Assembly (NCBI RefSeq): GCF_963678635.1 | Contig: NC_087068.1 | Coordinates: forward strand, 38,401,649-38,465,648 | DNA length: 64,000 nucleotides | DNA from: Symsagittifera roscoffensis | Lineage: Eukaryota > Xenacoelomorpha > Acoela > Convolutidae | Direction: 5' to 3' | Part shown: one piece after another, positions 26,814 through 39,000 of the stretch | Layout: every line of letters begins with the position of its first letter | How positions within the stretch are numbered: the first letter of the stretch is position 1 | The notes under the pieces: generated by a model | The model's database searches: none | Seen by the model: only the letters and a program-made list of their open reading frames with translations | Told to the model about the DNA's origin: nothing | Made by a program: the position numbers and the translations under genes

Positions 26814-28471
26814 CTGAAAAACATGATGAGTGCAAAATCCTTAGAGAACCTAAACATAGCGAACAGAAAGCTGGAAAAGTGTTGAGTGACTTACGGAAAT
26901 GAAAATACGGGAGGATAATAAAAAGGCATCTCTTTAAATACCCCTTTGCAAATAGGGGGGGGGGGGGGGGTGGGGGAGATTCGAGTTTCTTTACCAGGTA
27001 CACAATTCACTTATGCTTAACCGTTGAACTATTTCTTGGTGGCAACTCGTTACTAGCTACCAAAAGGGGGTAGTAAAAAATCCTAAAAAATTGTTTTGAC
27101 TTGAAGAAACCTATATGATTGATTTTTTTGATAAAATAGCCCGGAAACACATGCTCGTTTAGGGCAAAAAAAAGTAAATTGATAGTTTTTTTTCAGAAAT
27201 AGAAAATTTTTTGAGTTTTTACAATCTTCTCTCTAAGGGCGCATTGTCAAAAACAAAAATGATAAATTTTGCGTCTAGTAACGCAATAGTTGGATCAAGA
27301 AGTATATTTTTTGTACAATTTTTTTCAGTAATACAGCCCAAACTGTAATTCTTGGACAAATGAAAATATATTTAAACAGTGAAACAGCTTTTAAAAGATC
27401 AGTGAAAATTATCGACGCCAAAATCTCAAGCCAAGCAGAAAAAAACTGACGTGCGTTTGAGCAAAACTAGAACTCACATGCACGTCTATCAACTCAGTTT
27501 TTTTTCACGTCACCGTAGTCTTTATGATTAAAATTGAAGTAATAAAACAATACCACAAAGAAGTATATTGAAGCTTCAGACGATTATCTTCTGAGGTTTG
27601 AAGTTACAGGCAATTACCTTGACTTCAAAAACACATTTATTCTTCTATAGGAAAAAAAACATTGAAAAAATCTTCACTAAGAAAAAAACGTAACTAGCGG
27701 CCTTTTTTTGAATTGCAGTGAAAAAAACTGAACTTTTAAAATAACTCAATGAAAAGTAATAGGTTCGCGGCTAGGTTTAAAAAGCAGTAAGAGAGGCAAA
27801 GCATTTAAAAGAGATTAACTTCAGTCTCATAAAATTGCGCAATGGCATTTTTCACATCTAATAAACAAGCTGTTTATAAAGGAGACTGATAATTGATGAA
27901 CCGAGCCTGAAAATTTCAAGCATACTTTTGAGTTTGCTAATTACTTTTGTGTGAAATTACTAAATTCTCCAAAACTGCATAGTTATGTGGACAGCTCGTT
28001 ATTGAAGCAAAGTCTACAAGCAGTGAGACTTTACCACTGCACGATGTACTGAGAATGAACAGATAAAAAGTTTCGTTATGGGGTTATTCTCATGATGAAT
28101 GAACCGAGTGATGGAAAAATTTCAACCAATTGGAATCGCTAGACGTTCGTATTGGCTAAATGACTTTCGCTCAAAACTGAAGTTTTTATTAACAGAAAAT
28201 TCATTATATCAGCACAGCAAAGTTTTGCTGTGCAATTCTTGCAAATATACAATAAAATTTTTGGTATTTTTTTTAAATTTTTCAAAATCGGTCCATGTTT
28301 TTTCCAATACCCGACTTCGATCTTACATTATTTGAATTTTCATGTATCTGCTTATTTACTAATCGGTCATCGCTCATTGACTGAAAATGATTAAGAAAAA
28401 TTCCAACATTCGGTCACTACATCATGAGAGACACCACCTTTTGCTACATCGGATCAAATTAACATCCTCCC
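26814..28471. other. Non-coding DNA, possible intron of the gene ending at 26615
   Basis: A poly-G tract (about 26957-26972) creates a false proline-rich frame on the minus strand. No other exon or repeat is recognised. Confidence 0.45.
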
Positions 28472-28607
28472 AATTCGAAACTAGCTCACGATATAGCGGA
28501 CCAAGTTAAAGATTTTAACTTGGTCCGCTAATATCTCAAAAAATGGAATCAATTTGTCAGTGTTCTGATGTTAAGCAACGGAAATCTTCTCGAGCTAGTT
28601 TCGAATT
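28472..28607. mobile_element. 136-bp fold-back element with an internal perfect hairpin
   Basis: The outer arms AATTCGAAACTAGCTC (28472-28487) and GAGCTAGTTTCGAATT (28592-28607) are perfect inverted repeats. Inside is a 17-bp perfect stem, TAGCGGACCAAGTTAAA paired across a 3-base loop (28494-28530). This nested palindrome looks like a tiny MITE. Confidence 0.7.
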
Positions 28608-28774
28608 GCAGTATTTTGTTCGTAGGCTGTTTGACATCCTCTACGCTATTCGCTGATAATTGCGGTCACTAGATCTAAGCTAAGTTAGAAGACACTAAAA
28701 AACGCTGTAAAATCCTGTCGTTAGGATTTTACCGTTTTTTCCAATCACGACCGTTTTTTCCAATCTAATTATTG

Positions 28775-28865
28775 GCATGCGGAATAATTAGGCCCTGAAA
28801 AACATATTTGGTCTTCATATTTAACTTTGTGAAATCCCTCGTTACACCATAAAACTATGTCTTAT
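28775..28865. repeat. Dispersed repeat copy (partner at 555-640)
   Basis: See the left-edge copy; the shared block is TAATTAGGCCxTGAxAAACAT with TTTGGTCTTCATA. Just upstream, ACCGTTTTTTCCAATC is tandemly repeated. Confidence 0.55.
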
Positions 28866-28902
28866 TTCGGTGAAGTCTCATTTATACCAACGCTCATTTG
28901 TA

Positions 28903-29256
28903 CCAAAATGAAAAATCGGTCCCTTTGTACCAAAATTATTCAACTCGATTTCTGATTGATTGGATTGTGAGCCAACAAATTAATACATTAATTTTCTACT
29001 GTTCAAACAGAAGAAAACTAAACAACAGAATAGTGACCGCCGCAATCGCGCCAACGTGTTGCGAGCTTGCCAACAGAGAGTAGGTCTCTATACAAAAACT
29101 AGAGCCGGTTATCGCCGCGAAGCGCGCCCACCGGCGACCTTAAACCAAGAGCTTAAAGTAGTCGGCTTAATAGTCTTAGGCCAATAGAGTATTTTTGGTA
29201 CTAACGCGATTGATTTTTTTAATTTTGGTACAAATGGGACTGATTTATCATTTTGG
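28903..29256. mobile_element. About 350-bp inverted-repeat element
   Basis: The left arm CCAAAATGaaAAATCgGTCCC..TTGTACCAAAATT (about 28903-28937) is the inverse of the right arm at about 29221-29256. The spacer carries no ORF with similarity to anything I know. Confidence 0.6.
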
Positions 29257-30368
29257 GAGTGCAGCCTGTATTTACAACCAAATTGAGCGAATAGCTCCAT
29301 TGTGCTTTTGTTTATCTTAAAAACCAAATTATTCTTAATTAGACAAAAATAATTTTTTCAACTGCCTCAACGACGTTCAGTTTTGAATGGTTTAATTTGA
29401 ACTCCGCTTCAATAACAAAATTTAGTCAACTTTAGTCAACTTAAAATTTAAGTCAACTTGCGTCAACTTAAAATGTAAGTCAACTTGCGTCACAAACTGC
29501 GTCAAAATGAAACGCCATGAGCAATACAAACTCAGCCAGGCAAGTTTTTACTTTAAATTTATTCTGTGCAAATTTTACTAGCACAGAAAACGAAGCGTAA
29601 CTTTACTACTAGTGAAAAAGTATTCAATGATATTAATATGAAATTTTATCAAAAAAGGATATTTGTTTCCAAGAATCTGGTTAACAGAGGCAAAACGGAT
29701 CTTCGCACCACCTCCGATATAATAGAAACAAAGCATTGAAGCAAGCGGACAAAAAAATAGACAGCAGCCATTCAGTAGATAATGAAAACTGAACAAAAAA
29801 CGTTGAAACATCGACTAAAATACGTCATAGTTTTGTCTTAACAGCTGTTCAATCAGATGAAAATACAAATACTGCAACGCAATAGTCAGCGTCAAAATAG
29901 CATTCAGAAAAACTAGCGGCAACTAAGAAGATAATGCTTGGGTAGACACCAGTTGAGCCGATAACAAAACTGTTGCCATAAAAAGTTAAAGAGCTAAAAG
30001 ATTCGAAACTCGGAACTTTTACGACAACTGTCCCCCATTGGGCTCCACTTTTTGGGTAGACTCAAATAAAAACTGAACCAAAAAATAAAAATAGAACCAA
30101 AAAAACTGTTGCCATAAAATACTTTGAGCAACAAATTTCTAAAAGACAAAAGAAAAAAATATAAAAATTTTTAAAACATCGAAATATTATAGTAGATGAC
30201 TAAGCCGCTTTCCTATTGGCCAAAACCATATGAACCACTAGTATTTTTGCAAGCAAGCGATTAAAAATAACAGAAAACTATACAGAACCAAGGTAAATGA
30301 AAATAAAAATAATAGGATTAAACCAAAATTACAGTTTTAAAAACAAAAAAATTTAAATCACAAGAAAA
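29257..30368. other. Intergenic DNA, no gene seen
   Basis: AT-rich. A TAAGTCAACTTGCGTCAACTT minisatellite-like stretch lies around 29425-29505. AACAGAGGCAAAAC..CTTCGCACCAC near 29685 resembles the tail of the SINE family. Confidence 0.45.
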
Positions 30369-30455
30369 ACACGCGCTGTGGCGACTACCGAATTTGAACT
30401 CAGAAACTTTGCCATACCAGGCAAAAACCTTACCACCGAGAATGCTGTGAAACAA
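30369..30455 (-). repeat. tRNA-derived SINE head
   Basis: Minus-strand reading gives a B-box-like GAGTTCAAATTCGG. Upstream are an anticodon-like stem-loop (TTTGCC / GGCAAA) and a D-arm-like GGTGGTAAGG. It is not a functional tRNA, because the acceptor stem does not pair. Confidence 0.4.
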
Positions 30456-31599
30456 TCTGAGAGATATACAGCCGAATACGCAAAACGATTTACAAAAAAT
30501 AGCGAAGAGTCGATTAAACGAAATTTAAGTGAAGAACTTTGCAATAATCTCATATATTACCAAAATTGAAAAAAAAAGGCTTATTACCAAAATTGAAAAA
30601 AAAAACAGGCTTGCGTATATCGACAAAATTTCTTCTAACCAGCAAAAAACTTACTATATAAAGTTAGCGGGTTTTTCGGCAAACTCAGTACTAATTTCAC
30701 AACTGTTTTTTTTTCAAGCACAAGGGAATTAATTTACTATCAGAGGCCCGCCAGGCCCGAGGATAGTGAAATAATTTCCCGAGTGCGTGAAAAAACAGTT
30801 GCGAAAATGCTTTATTCAACGAAAAATTTACGTGTCCTTGTTAATTTTTATACATGCAAAAACAGTTGTCTTCTCACTTTAAACTATGTTTCCAAACTAC
30901 CTCTACAGCTCAAACTACAAACTATATAAATTTAATTATGTCAAAATTGAACGTCGTCGTTTTCATTGTACTAACATTTCGCTTACAAGCTCAATTACTT
31001 TCGAAAAAAAATCATGCAAAAAAAGCTGATCAAATCTGTTCCCGGATCTGGTATTTTCTCAAGGGGCGGATTTTTAAAATGACCGAACTAGTTTTTTGAA
31101 CTTTCTTAAACACAATTTTGAGCCTATTTAGCCACAAGTTTCTGCATCGCAGTAAAATTATGGAGAAACTGGCTAAAATGTCGCTTTCGAGAAGTTTTTA
31201 ATGCCTTTTTTCGGCGCGCGATCCCGTAAAATTTTGTATAGGCGCTCAAAGCGCTTTCAGAAAAAGTTGTAGTCTCAAAGCGCTTTCAGAAAACTTAAAT
31301 TAAATTTCGTCAAAGTATTACCAAAATGGTCCTTCTGGATAGCCAATAGCTCAAATCATCACTAAATTAGCTAATGTTTGTTTACGCTGTTATGTTTCAG
31401 TTCAATATAAAACAATTCAGGTAATTTTGAATAGCATTCAAGCATGACAATGCTGATTAAAAATTGAAATTCAACCAGAAGAATTAAAATACATTTAATT
31501 TGGTAAAAATTGTAAAAATGAACCATTTTGGCTTAATTTAGTCAATGAAAAGTCACGCTACAACTTCTAGGTCAAATGATGGACAAATTTTACACAGAG
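30456..31599. other. Intergenic DNA with a MITE fragment
   Basis: A GGGGCGGAT-family fragment begins at about 31061 (AAGGGGCGGATTTTT) and includes a GGCGCGCGATCC..TATAGGCGC segment up to about 31250. The right terminus is not recognisable. No gene. Confidence 0.45.
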
Positions 31600-31912
31600 G
31601 CGAAGTAATGATCGATAACGCTACTGGGAAATACTGAACAATTAAAACTTTGAGTCTACAAAATTGCTTAAGTGACGCACGCCAATTATGAGTCTACATA
31701 ATTGCTAAGTGATGCAAGCCAATTAAGACGCATTAAGAATACCAGTCAATTTGAAAAAAAAAACCAAATAACATGCCGCAATTTATAGAGCGGACGCATT
31801 TTAACTAGTATACAAAAAAGTTCATTGAAAACATCCGACCCTTCCCAGGTTCGAACCTCTTAATTTGTTGAGGGTCTCCTTACCTACCTCAACGCTACAG
31901 ACCCATGATAAC
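31600..31912 (-). repeat. tRNA-derived SINE copy
   Basis: The right end, on the minus strand, reads as a tRNA-like head: GGGTCTGTAGCGTTGAGGT, then a perfect B box GGTTCGAACC. The left end is the family tail ACACAGAGGCGAAG (in + orientation). The body has a short internal duplication (ATTGCTxAAGTGAyGCAmGCCAATT). Confidence 0.5.
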
Positions 31913-32759
31913 TTGAAGCTAAAGTGCTATTTTTAATATAGTAGTCTGTGTTACTAGCATTAGCATTGGCTGTACTTAATAGCTGGTTATTGATCAAAAT
32001 GAACACTTTCAAAATGAACACATTTTGTCGCAACAATATTTGCGACTTAGTTTGGGAAAAGATAATTCATACTATAATACAAGCTTTGCCGCTTGTGTAA
32101 TTAAAGAGAGCTCCTTACAACGGCCAACATTTTTTAGACAAGTGTATCTCCAAAAATTGTCATTTTACGATATAAAATTCAATTTCTTTCATTAAAAACA
32201 AATTTTAAACTTTTGACCAAATTTTGGTGATTACACACTCCTAGATATTTGTTGGACTGTGTAAGACGCACACTTTGAAAAATTTGCTCATCAATCGGCC
32301 TGGAAGTTGTAGCATATTTCTTGATTGGGCAAAAAATCCAAACTAACCCATTTTTGGGGTAAGTTTTTGTTTCCGATTTTCGCAAAAAAAATTGAGCTAC
32401 TTTTAATCTTTCAAACTTTTGTTTAATCTCAGCCCACTTTAAGGAAAAATATACGTTTAAAGTTTCAAATTTTGTTCATTTGTCCGGATAATTTAAAACT
32501 GTACTGCACTACTTAAGCAAAAACAAAAAGGGAGAACTAGAAAAAATTTATCAAATTAATGCCAACGATTCCAATGTTGCATTCCAATCAAGTATCATAA
32601 CCATTCATCAAATTGCACTCACATATACAAAGAAAAAATAAGGAATGATTTTTTGAACTTCGTCAAAAATTTATGGCAAAAATGTTTTCACTTTGTTTTT
32701 TTTTTGATGCCGATAAAAGTTGACTGCAATCTCTGAAAAACACTGGATTAAAAGGTAGC
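31913..32759. other. Spacer downstream of the ABCA gene
   Basis: It should hold the 3' UTR and poly(A) site of the ABCA gene. No gene or repeat is clear. Confidence 0.5.
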
Positions 32760-33014
32760 TTACACTTTATTAGAATCCATCACTCCAGATCCCTTTTTGA
32801 CACTTATTGGCGTGTCCTCCTCATTCTGGAAAGCATCATTGTTAAAAAATAGAGACCCCCCTGCCCCTCCAGCTCCCCACTGGTCCAGATTTGAAACACG
32901 TTCACGGGGGGTGAAGGAAACTAGCGAGTCCTGTCTAGGCACCTCGTCGTCAAGAGGAGTTGGCTCACTTACGTTTGTGTGGGTTGATGCGGCGCTTCCT
33001 GGTCTCACCATGAC
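32760..33014 (-). CDS. ABCA exon 8, C-terminal tail
   Basis: The acceptor CCATTAG precedes [10 protein letters not shown] and 84 codons of low-similarity, Ser/Thr- and Gly-rich tail ending DSNKV. Phase matches exon 7, but the sequence is not conserved enough to prove it; the protein could instead stop just inside the preceding intron (VSSLC). Confidence 0.6.
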   Translation of the reverse strand, partial: VMVRPGSAASTHTNVSEPTPLDDEVPRQDSLVSFTPRERVSNLDQWGAGGAGGSLFFNNDAFQNEEDTPISVKKGSGVMDSNKV

Positions 33015-36000
33015 CTAATGGACAAGAATTTTGGTCTCCATTTCCGGCTTTAGACTGCAGCAACGACTGTGACTTTTTAAAATATTTTTGCACTAAATAT
33101 TTACATTTGAAAAAAAAAATTATTGCCAAGGAACCGCTAAATGGAGCTTCCAAAACGAGTTTTCTTTCTAGTAAAATTAAGTTTTCCCAGCCTAATTTTC
33201 AAATAACGAACGTAACTTTATCGCTCTACACGCTCGATTTTACACTTGACTTAAAAGTTTCAAACCAGTTTTCCACGCAAAATCAGGTAACACAAAAAAT
33301 CATCGGAATGCGTTGAATAAAAGGACTTTAATATGATACATCACTCGACTCATTCCGATGATTATTTGTGGTACCTGATTTTGAGTGGAAACCAAAAAAC
33401 TAAAACACCCGAACACAAAGTTCCTCTCTTTTTCAAAGATCGGAATAAACACTAAAACACGCCCTATAACAAAAATATCTCTCACTTTCAATGGTAGGAA
33501 CATAAAATCAAGTTAGCACAAGGAGCTCACGTGTGCTAGACTGGCAGCACTGGTATTGTTACTATAACCCGAACTAATCGACATATTATCCAGAAGACCA
33601 TCCTCGTCCACCTCCGTTTTACCAATCGATGAAAACTTAGGAAATGAACTTCCTCCTGCTGCCATCTGGTTTGACCTGGGATGACCTTGTCCGTTTTGTG
33701 TTCGCAGTGTGAGGGGTTTGAATTTGCGTTTGGGTTGTTTGTTCGCTTTGGATTTCACGGGCAACATATCGTCATTCTGTTCACTGGCGAAATTGATGAA
33801 GACCTTAGAAAATAAAATTTCAGCAAGATAACCAACTGATTTTTAAAACGGGTGTAATGAGAACCAAAAACTGCATTTACAGGTTTTAATCAAAGGCACA
33901 GAAACTATTACGAACAAGGAGTTGAACAGATTGTGCGCTGTTTTTTCTTAGTGATTCAATCCTAAAAACACAATAAATTTGTATTAAGCAATATCTAAAA
34001 GACCTGTTTCTAAGCTATTCGTTCGACTCAGATTGATAATAACAATAGCGTATCATCTTAAATATATCAAGATGGCGAACTTAATATATTTTATTCGCTT
34101 TTAACTCTAGCCAGAACAAGACCTGATCGAGTGTGGTTTGACTGATGGAGTAGTCTTCGATTAGCCCCACTTTCTTGCCATCTGAGTCCTCCACTTGGAC
34201 CCCCTTGCCCCTTTCCAGGGCCTCGAACATGGCCGACAGAGTGGCATCCTGCTGGGGTACCTGGAACACCATCAGCGACGACAGGGAGTCCAGAACCTAC
34301 AAATACACACGAAATAGTCATTTTAAATCATAAAAGACTCAATTTAAATGAAATACTCAGTAAATAATCATTTTAAATCATAAACCAAAGCTACCCGTCA
34401 TCTAAAACCTATCTACAATGATGTCTCTCTCAATCAGCATAAGTGACGGTGACAAAAAGCCCAGAACTTGAAAAAAAAACGGAATAATTTAAAGTTTTTT
34501 AAATGACACGAACATTAACCGCAATCAACAGGCTCATGTAAGATTGGTGCACAACCTCAAGTTACACTCCAGTCAAAAAGCTCCAAAAAATGTTTTTACT
34601 CAATGAGGACAAACAGTTCAGAACCTGAAAAACACTATTATATTTTATAATTATCGAAAAATACACTTAGTACACCGGTTTATCTAATCTCCCCCAAAAA
34701 CATTCTGACATTTCCGAAAAACTATAATTGGATGACGACAAAGAAGTTCTTTCTTTCTTTACAAAGGAGTCCAGATCTTGCCAGAGAAAACAATATTGAA
34801 TCTATCATTAGTACTCTTTCATTAAAAACAAAATCGCAACGTGAACGAAGTTGTAGAATTGACAGAAGCTGCTCGGAAGATGGAAGGGCAATATTGATTA
34901 ATGGTACGATTTTCTGTGAGACCACAAAAGATTTGAAGCTTTTTACTGAAGCTGCTTGAAACAGTAACATTTTTACGAGCGATTAACACAAAGTAAACTC
35001 AAGGTCATCTTGAGGTAAAATTTAACTTACGTTATTATATCTTAACTTTTTGTGTGTGTAGTGCGATTTGGTTCGTTCCACCTTGTTTTGGAAAAACAAT
35101 TTCCTTGATTGGAGAAAAATTTCGTCTTAATTTATGTCTCATTTCTGTGTATGTTTCACAAATTACATCTAAAATGCGTTTATGACAAAATTTTAATGAT
35201 GACAATTTTACTGAAAATACGTACAAATTTAGGTTCAAATACTTTTTAAGTGTAAGTTCAAGACGTAGTCATTTCACCTGTGCGTTGGGATACAAGTCCA
35301 TGAAGTAGTTGTGTATGTAGTCGCTCAGCCCCACTTGCATCTTGACATGCACAACATATCCGTCTCCATATTTGGTCTTGATGTGCTGAGTGGATCCCAG
35401 ACACTTGAACTGTCCATTGACCATTATGGCCAGACGGGTGCACAGGGCCTCACATTCTTCCATGGAGTGGGATGTCAGCACAACAGATCTGCCTTCTTGC
35501 ACTGCGTCGTGGATGCATTGCCACAGGTACCTGGATTATGAAGGCTTAATGATAAGACCATATATTAACGACGACCATGAAAAACATACGAGATGATCAG
35601 CTGTTTACAAATTACCGCTGTTTGCAACGACACCATGATTAAGACTCATTCGCATTTTTGTCAGTTTTAATCGATGTAATTTTTGTTCCAGCCTCAAGCA
35701 AGATATAGAGTGAGTATTGAGAGGCCTGGGTTAAAATTGAAGTTTCCTTGATTAAAAGCTGCGAACAAAAATGAATTCATTTTTTTCGAAAAAACTTTCG
35801 ATCTTGGTATTAATTTTGGTATATGACTGACGATTATGCTACTAATTTACCTGCGTGCTTTCGGGTCCATTCCCGAAGTAGGTTCATCTAGGAAAATGAT
35901 CTGAGGATTGCCCACCAAGGCAATCGCAGTTGAGAGCTTCCTCTTGTTGCCTCCACTCAAAGTACCCGCCTGTTTGTCCACATATTTTCTCAGCCCCATC

Positions 36001-39000
36001 TTCTCAATCACACCTTCCGCAACATTGCTCACACTTTTGGGCTCAATTCCTCTCAGTCGTGCATAAAGCATGAGATGTTCACGCACCGACAGAAGATTGT
36101 CCAAGGCGTCAAATTGAGGACAAAATCCGAGACGTTTCCGCGAGTCGTTCAGTTGAGTTACAACATCGAAGCCAGTCAGAGCAGCTTTCCCAGATGTCGG
36201 AACAACATCACCTGTGAGCATGTTAAAAGTCGATGTTTTTCCAGCTCCATTGACACCCAGAAGTCCGAAGCATTCTCCTTTTGGAACGTGAAAAGATAGA
36301 TTCTTTACAGCAACAAGATTGTCAGAGCCTACAATTCCTTTCTTGTATTCTTTCCTCAAATTTTTGACAATCACGGGATCGCTATCATGCGCACCGCTTT
36401 TAACGCTGTCCTCTTCATGTTTTACATCTTCTTCAATGTTTTCAGGTTCCCAATCGTCTTCAAACATAGATTGCGATGATTTTGGCTTTAGGAACATCCG
36501 TCTGAACACATAAATATGCTCGATTGCAAGAACTAGGATATAGAAGCAGATACCTTGCATGAACATCGCGAACACATGTTTGCCTGCTATGTCGTACGTC
36601 AACGGATTTTGGAACTCGTATTCGCCAAACTCGCTCAAGGCATCCGCGGTCAGTTGGTTCAAAGCCATTTCGAAGAGACCCCTACCTAGACAGTACTGGG
36701 GGAAAATGAGGAAAACCTTCTTGAGGAAACTGTTCACGTTTGTAAGACCTTGGTCATCTGGGAAAAAGTCCAAGATGTAAGTTGCAGTTGTACAGTTTAT
36801 GCCTATGAAGGCGTTGATTCCGGTCAATAGCACGTAAGCTGTGCTTGGAATGCTGAACAGATAACTGAACGGGTACATCAAAGGTATCACCGAGAAGCCG
36901 TACAGGAAAAGAAGAAGACACAGGCAAGGGAAGTTGGCTCCGCTGACGTAAGATTCAGCTTGGAAGCAAAGGAAAATTATGATACAAATCAAAGCCGGAA
37001 TTAGGTAGTTTGTCATGTCCCAAATAAAAGTCCCTGTCCAGAAGATAGAAGGGTGCACACCGCTTACGTATTGCAAATGTTTGGCTTTCGAGGTCCGTTC
37101 CGAAATGAGATAAAGAACAAAACTAGCGGGCACGAAACTCATAGCGAAAATGACACAAATACCGACGATGAGATCCCGACCACTGCGGTTCAACAGGTCA
37201 TCCGAAAGTTGACTCACGGTCATTTTGAATGGATGGGAAGTACTAATGATTCCATACTCATCGGGGTTTATGCTAGCATTGTCCCAAAGTGAGTTTCTGA
37301 GAATCAAGTTGTTTAACGCGTTTGTAGAACTCAACAACATATGGTGAGCTTTGTTATTCCACCACACTTTGACATTACGCACAGCAATCGAATCATTCAA
37401 AACGGTGTTAAGATCATCGATAACTTCTTGCCATTGGAAACCGTTCGAATAATTGTAGGCAAGGAGGTCGTTGTCCTGGACCAAATCTTCAGCGTCTTGC
37501 GCTGCTAGAACGAAGTCGTTTTCGTTCAAATCGTAGTCATTATTCTCACCCTCAAATTCAAAACCGTAGAATCTTCGCAACCGCATGTCAATCCTAGTCT
37601 TCATTATGTAGTCTGATAAATCCCAACCGGTCAAGTTTTGAAGTATTTCAGTCGTGTCTAGTTTCTTATATTTCGGGGTCCCACCTGCAGCATTGGCGTC
37701 GCACTGTTGGTAACCCGTAGAACAGTCACAATCAGACGGCCGATTGGTTCTGTAGCCGGTATCTATGAAGGATCCTGGGCTAGCACTTATCTGACACGAA
37801 TGACCTTTGATCGAGTATCCATCGATACATCTCGTACTGTGATGTGGGAATTTTACCATATCTTGAACCAAACTTCTCATTGCTTCTTTTTCACCTTGAG
37901 TTGATGAATCAGAATAGAATATATACTTGTTATCGCCATAGATATATGGATTGAGTACCAGTGGTTTTTGATTCGAGTCGTCCGGAACAATTAGAGTGAA
38001 AATCATGGCCAAGAGAACAAACAAAGCTGGCAAAAGAATCTGCGAAAGGAACGCTTTTCGGTCCTTTCGAAGATGATGAAATCTTTTTATGTAGAGAGCC
38101 TGAAATTGGAGCCAAAACAGTCGGGCGCCTTTCACTTTTGGAACGTTCTCATCAGCGAATGCTTTAGCAGCATGTCTGTTCGAGTCTCGAATATGGAGGA
38201 CAACTTGATTATTCCCACTATAAGACGAGGATCCGCTCATTTCTGATTCAGTGTCGGAATCTTTTCCCGAGTTGTCGAAATGGACACTTCCATTAGTGTT
38301 TCCATTAGCAGCTATTTCAATTTGTTCAGTACGCACTTTACGTTTTTTCAAGTCGGCAAAAATTTTCAGTGACCTAAATCTTCCCCTGCGTTTTGGGAAT
38401 CTGTCATCGTTTGCAGTTGAATCCGGAGCCTGATCAGCGACTTCTATGAAGATATCCTCAAGCGATGAATCTGACAATCCGTATTCAGATATTCCCAAGC
38501 TCTTTTTGTTCTTTTCAAGCTCTCTGAAAAGTTTGGAGTATATTCCAGACCCCAGACCAGAATACGGCAACGTATACGTCAATTCAGTTCCAATATTTTT
38601 GGCAAGGTTGACATCGGGGAAGATGCTGCGAACGAACTTAGTGATGTTCTTTTCAGTGTCACGATCGAATTGAGAGTTCTGGACTGCGTGTTTTTCCTCG
38701 TAAGGTCCATCAATAGATGGGTCATAGTACTCACGTTGTCTGTCGAATTCCTCTTTGGTATCTGCTTTTAAATCTCTCGCCATGGTCAACTGATATCCTT
38801 TTCCAAACTGTTTCCGCAAATACATCGAGGTACCGCAACATTGCAACTTTCCGTTTGCGATGATTGCGATTCGGTCTCCCAGAACATCAGCCTCGTCCAT
38901 ATGGTGCGTGGAGAGAATTACAGTTCTGCCTTCTTTGTACTTGGAGAGGAGCTCCCAGATCCCTCTTCGACTGTGGGGATCAACACCTGCTGTCGGCTCG

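Noticed and set aside
26710-27003. Minus-strand frame with a proline run
   Set aside because: The prolines come from a poly-G tract, and the frame overlaps the better-supported exon in another phase.
31838-31912. Intact tRNA gene with a perfect GGTTCGAACC
   Set aside because: That decamer is palindromic and the acceptor and anticodon stems do not pair properly; it is better explained as a SINE head.
32797-33018. Plus-strand frame of 73 codons opposite ABCA exon 8
   Set aside because: Shadow frame of the minus-strand exon with no similarity or signals of its own.
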